A DNA stretch of 9,318 nt. Origin: an uncultured Actinomyces sp. (GTDB lineage Bacteria; Actinomycetota; Actinomycetes; Actinomycetales; Actinomycetaceae). A model generated the notes under the pieces. That model made no database searches, was not told where the DNA came from, and saw only the letters and a program-made list of their open reading frames with translations. Positions 7,130 to 9,318 of this stretch are shown here, piece after piece (positions within the stretch are counted from its first letter, which is position 1; every line of letters starts with the position of its first letter). The position numbers were made by a program, and so were the translations under genes. Location: contig USHU01000029.1 in the NCBI GenBank assembly GCA_900554605.1, forward strand, positions 1-9,318, read 5' to 3'.

Positions 7130-7420
7130 TTACCCCTCCGCCGGAATAACCCCGATCACCGGGTTCCATTCGTGGGGAATGCGCTCGGCAATGAAACCCG
7201 CCTGATTAAACGGGTCGGCTTCCAGTAGCTCCAAAGCTCCCGCGGCATCTTCAGCGCGCACAATAATCAACGCATCGTGCGTGCCCGTGTAGGGACCCGC
7301 TGCAATCAGACGGCCCTGAGCGGCAAGCTCACCGTTAAAGGCACGGTGCGTGGGGCGGACCTCTGCCATTTCCGCATCACGGTCAGTGACGTAGTGGTAT
7401 TCGACAGTGAAAACCTTCAT
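7130..7420 (-). CDS. YciI family protein (YCII domain), 96 aa
   Basis: A 96-residue single-domain protein. The pattern RPTHRAFNGELAAQGRL (residues 22-38) followed by AAGPY, the hydrophobic strand ALIIVRAEDAAGALEL, and ADPFNQAGF (68-76) is that of the YCII fold, a ferredoxin-like alpha/beta dimer. H25 and D69 fall where the family keeps its conserved His and Asp, which are proposed as active-site residues. The substrate is not known, and relatives are often annotated only as YciI-like. Length is normal for the family. The start at 7420 is chosen over an in-frame upstream start at 7492 because AAGGAGG (7425-7431, complement) stands four bases before it and the family homology begins at MKVFTVEY. 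It is probably cytoplasmic and a housekeeping neighbour rather than part of the secretion-like array, from which it differs in strand and in GC content. Confidence 0.92.
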   Translation of the reverse strand: MKVFTVEYHYVTDRDAEMAEVRPTHRAFNGELAAQGRLIAAGPYTGTHDALIIVRAEDAAGALELLEADPFNQAGFIAERIPHEWNPVIGVIPAEG

Positions 7421-7450
7421 TTTTCCTCCTTGATTAGGAACACTCTTCAC

Positions 7451-7479
7451 GATATACCGACGAAGTTCTCGACGGGAAA
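7451..7479 (-). promoter_or_regulatory. Candidate promoter of the yciI-like gene
   Basis: Reading the complement, TATATC (7456-7451) stands 17 bases after TTTCCC (7479-7474), a weak -35. It lies directly past the terminator of the preceding gene and about 30 bases before the YciI start. The -10 element is reasonable and the -35 poor, so this call rests largely on position. Confidence 0.3.
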
Positions 7480-7481
7480 TG

Positions 7482-7514
7482 AAAAGGGGCACGAGACCTC
7501 AGTCTCGTGCCCCT
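7482..7514 (-). terminator. Strong Rho-independent terminator of the Ala/Gly-rich protein gene
   Basis: A perfect inverted repeat joins 7486-7497 and 7502-7513 with a four-base loop, 12 bp and GC-rich, extended by one A-T pair at 7485/7514. On the - strand it is followed by TTTTC (7485-7481), and it begins 14 bases after the stop codon of the gene ending at 7528. It separates that gene from the yciI-like gene. The + strand side lacks a T run. Confidence 0.88.
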
Positions 7515-7527
7515 CACGTTCATTCTC

Positions 7528-9318
7528 TTACCACTGGTCGCTCTGATCGCGTGCGGCAACCGGTTTCAGTGCCGCGGCACTGCCAGCCGAAAGCCCAGCG
7601 GCTACAGGAACCTGCTCCTCAACGCCATCGACGCGAACGGCCTTGAAGCCCGCCAGTGCCTGGCGCTTTGCGCGCTCCTTTTCTTCCTTCGAAGCGGTTG
7701 CAGCAGGAATGCCACCCAAAGCGCCGCGTCCTATAGTCGAAGAAGCCGCGCGTCCAGCCGAAGCTCCAGCTGCCGCGTTTCCGCCAGCAGTTGCGGCGCT
7801 GCCCTTCACACCAGTTGAAGCCGAAGAGCTTCCCGCCTTCGCGGCGGAAGCGGCACCCTTTGCAGAAGCAGTCGCTCCTCCCTTTGCAGAGGAGGCGCCA
7901 CCGCGTGCCGAAGTAGACGCAGCGCCCTGAGCGGTCGTTGCTCCGCGAGGACCAACGCCAGCGGTCCTTGCACCAGCCGCAGCCGAAGTTCCCTTCGCGG
8001 CGCCGGCCGCACCCTTCGCGGCGCCGGTCGTGCCCTTTGCTCCAGTTGCTCCGCCCTTCGTCGCAGCCCCTGTTGCTCCCGTGGCACCGGTAGTCGCACC
8101 ACCAGCAGGACGGATGCTCGCTGCAGCGCGTGCACGCGCAGACATGGTCGCAGCGCGGTTCGTCGACGCAGCCCCGCCCTGAGCCGAAGTACCTCCACCA
8201 GCAGTACCGGTCGCACCGGGAGCGCCAATCCCGCGCGGGAAACCAGAACCCGTCCGAGCAGCACCAGTTGCCGGCGGAGCGCCAGCATTGGCAACTCGAG
8301 CGGCGTTACCCCAGTTTCCAGCCTGTGCAGTTCCGCGAGGAGTCAGCGCACCTCGTTCCAGATCGTTGAGCACTCGCGAAACCATATTCGAAGATGACAG
8401 TCGAGCGCTCGTCGACGGCGCAAGCTGACCACCCGCCGGGACTGTCCCGAACTGGGACGAGGCAGCACGAGAAGCAAGAGCACCCATGGAGCTTCCGACG
8501 GAGGTCGTCATGCTTGACATTCGACCAAGGCCGGCCAGAACGCCGCCCGTTGAAAGAGCGCCACCCGTGATAGCCAAGTTCTTCGAACGAGATGACTGCC
8601 CGAAAGGATCGTAATCATCACGCCAACGGGGATCATCGGCATCGGTGACGGGAGCGGGGATATGGCCGCCAACAGGGCCATCTGCAGTCATGTACCCGCC
8701 GACGGGCATGGTCGTCACGTCCACTCCCGCCAGAACGGAGGACGAGGGGGAGACTGAAGGAAGCGTGGTTACTCCAGCAATTGGACCGCCGGTGGCAGCT
8801 GAAGGGGCAGCCTCACGACCCGACGGACCTCGCCCAGCAGGACCGTTGTTTCCAGCCGAACCATTGTTGTCGGGTGCGCCACCGGAATTCTTTGCAGCAT
8901 TCGCATCCGCTGCCTCTTGCGAAAAACCAGACGAGGCTGAGCGGACGCCGCTGTTCATGGTGTCCAGCGCTGCCTGAGCAGCAGCTTCACGCTGCGTATT
9001 GCGCTGAACAGCAAGGTTCTCGAGGTACTCGCGCTGTATCTCATCAGCATTGGGCTCTCCGCCAGCGAGATGCCGGGCGGCTGCGTAATCAGAGGGGTGA
9101 AGAAGCTCTGGGCTCAGCGTTCCATGCGTGGATTTGGCAGTTGTCATTGCAGCGCGGGCTTCGGTGTGCGCAGTGTTCACTGTCTGCAGGCGAGTCTCAA
9201 GGGCGTCCAATTTTGCATGGAAATCAGCGATCCACTGTGTCATTGCGGCTTGAGTAGCACCTTGGAGTCCGGTGTTTTGCGTGAAGGTTGTGCACGACTC
9301 CCGGATTGAGGTGATTTG
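7528..9318 (-). CDS. Ala/Gly/Thr-rich protein with WXG/PPE-like N-terminal helix and AKG repeats (5' end outside window)
   Basis: At least 596 residues on the complement strand. The frame stays open to the window edge, and the residues before Met 9243 (FTQNTGLQGATQAAMTQW) look like the continuing WXG/PPE-type helix, so 9243, which also lacks a ribosome binding site, is probably not the start. In order: a helical N-terminal part with coiled-coil character (ADFHAKLDALETRLQTV), a Gln/Ala/Glu-rich helix, a Ser/Gly/Pro/Asn linker, then GGYMTADGPVGGHIPAP, the acidic-aromatic DDPRWRDDYDPFGQ, and a Gly-rich hydrophobic stretch (LAITGGALSTGGVLAGLG, about 8525-8585). A long Ala/Gly/Thr/Ser region with AKG repeats follows (about 7835-8105), then a charged segment (SKEEKERAKRQALAGFKAV) and a C terminus ending in Trp. 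I see no enzyme domain. It resembles PPE-like or ESX-associated proteins of actinobacteria; a surface or secreted role is inferred. Its GC-rich codons contrast with the array. Confidence 0.85.
   Translation of the reverse strand, partial: QITSIRESCTTFTQNTGLQGATQAAMTQWIADFHAKLDALETRLQTVNTAHTEARAAMTTAKSTHGTLSPELLHPSDYAAARHLAGGEPNADEIQREYLENLAVQRNTQREAAAQAALDTMNSGVRSASSGFSQEAADANAAKNSGGAPDNNGSAGNNGPAGRGPSGREAAPSAATGGPIAGVTTLPSVSPSSSVLAGVDVTTMPVGGYMTADGPVGGHIPAPVTDADDPRWRDDYDPFGQSSRSKNLAITGGALSTGGVLAGLGRMSSMTTSVGSSMGALASRAASSQFGTVPAGGQLAPSTSARLSSSNMVSRVLNDLERGALTPRGTAQAGNWGNAARVANAGAPPATGAARTGSGFPRGIGAPGATGTAGGGTSAQGGAASTNRAATMSARARAAASIRPAGGATTGATGATGAATKGGATGAKGTTGAAKGAAGAAKGTSAAAGARTAGVGPRGATTAQGAASTSARGGASSAKGGATASAKGAASAAKAGSSSASTGVKGSAATAGGNAAAGASAGRAASSTIGRGALGGIPAATASKEEKERAKRQALAGFKAVRVDGVEEQVPVAAGLSAGSAAALKPVAARDQSDQW
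7835..8105 (-). repeat. Low-complexity coding repeat: GAT triplets passing into AKG heptad-like repeats
   Basis: The encoded segment begins with Gly every third residue (GATTGATGATGAATKGG) and passes into units with a lysine every seven or eight residues (AKGTTGA, AKGAAGA, AKGTSAA, later AKGGATAS, AKGAASA, AKAG). At DNA level a 16-base exact direct repeat (7991-8006 and 8012-8027, offset 21 bases, seven codons) lies within it, a likely site of length variation by slippage. The boundaries are approximate. Confidence 0.7.

Noticed and set aside
7148..7165. Inverted repeat AACCC/GGGTT as terminator of unit C
   Set aside because: Stem of only five pairs, no T run, and it lies in the coding sequence of the YciI-like gene.
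7421..7492. Longer YciI-like protein starting at 7492 (complement)
   Set aside because: The extra 24 residues lie upstream of a near-perfect AAGGAGG and outside the YCII domain, and would begin almost inside the terminator hairpin.
7806..8294. Arg/Leu-rich frame of 162 codons on the complement and several + strand frames (for example 8645-8977)
   Set aside because: They are produced by the GC-rich Ala/Gly repeats of the real gene read in other frames.
7528..9243. Complete protein starting at Met 9243 (complement)
   Set aside because: The frame remains open upstream to the window edge with WXG/PPE-like sequence, and there is no ribosome binding site before this ATG.

Overview
The window looks like an accessory region of an actinobacterial chromosome. 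The main evidence is a set of WXG-motif, type VII secretion (ESX)-like substrate proteins, plus a large Ala/Gly/Thr-rich protein with a WXG/PPE-like N-terminal helix. I cannot name the species; a member of the Actinomycetaceae or a relative would fit, but that is inference. Base composition is uneven. Single 60-base lines counted by hand give 40% GC at 1741 and 52% at 2461 inside the array, against 60% at 7201 and 70% at 7741 to its right.

Positions 1-7124 (+ strand) hold a tandem array of paralogous two-gene units. Unit A is seen only as the last 112 residues of a large protein (1-339). Unit B is a 119-residue small helical protein (551-910) followed, with a 4-base ATGA overlap, by a 940-residue large protein (907-3729). 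A hairpin terminator (3762-3800) and a candidate promoter (3815-3842) separate it from unit C, which has a 114-residue small protein (3893-4237) and a 961-residue large protein (4239-7124). Both complete large proteins start with a helical domain carrying a WXG motif and share a long core with blocks such as LMVMATGG and GWRG. They have few or no cysteines away from a few sites and no Sec signal. The likely reading is that each small protein is the export or folding partner of the large protein made next to it. No immunity-like gene sits downstream of either complete unit. Between units A and B lies what appears to be the wreck of a further small gene (about 312-554), readable in one frame apart from a TAA-TGA tandem stop.

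Positions 7130-9318 are on the - strand. A YciI-family (YCII domain) protein of 96 residues (7130-7420) converges on unit C with 5 bases between the stop codons. A 12-13 bp perfect hairpin terminator (7482-7514) ends the next gene, 7528 to beyond 9318, which encodes an Ala/Gly/Thr/Ser-rich protein with lysine-containing AKG repeats. Its N terminus is cut by the window edge. The yciI-like gene probably has its own promoter just past that terminator.

The most interesting item is the array itself: duplicated small-plus-large WXG-domain pairs of unknown function, without visible toxin domain or immunity gene, next to a second, different candidate type VII substrate on the other strand.
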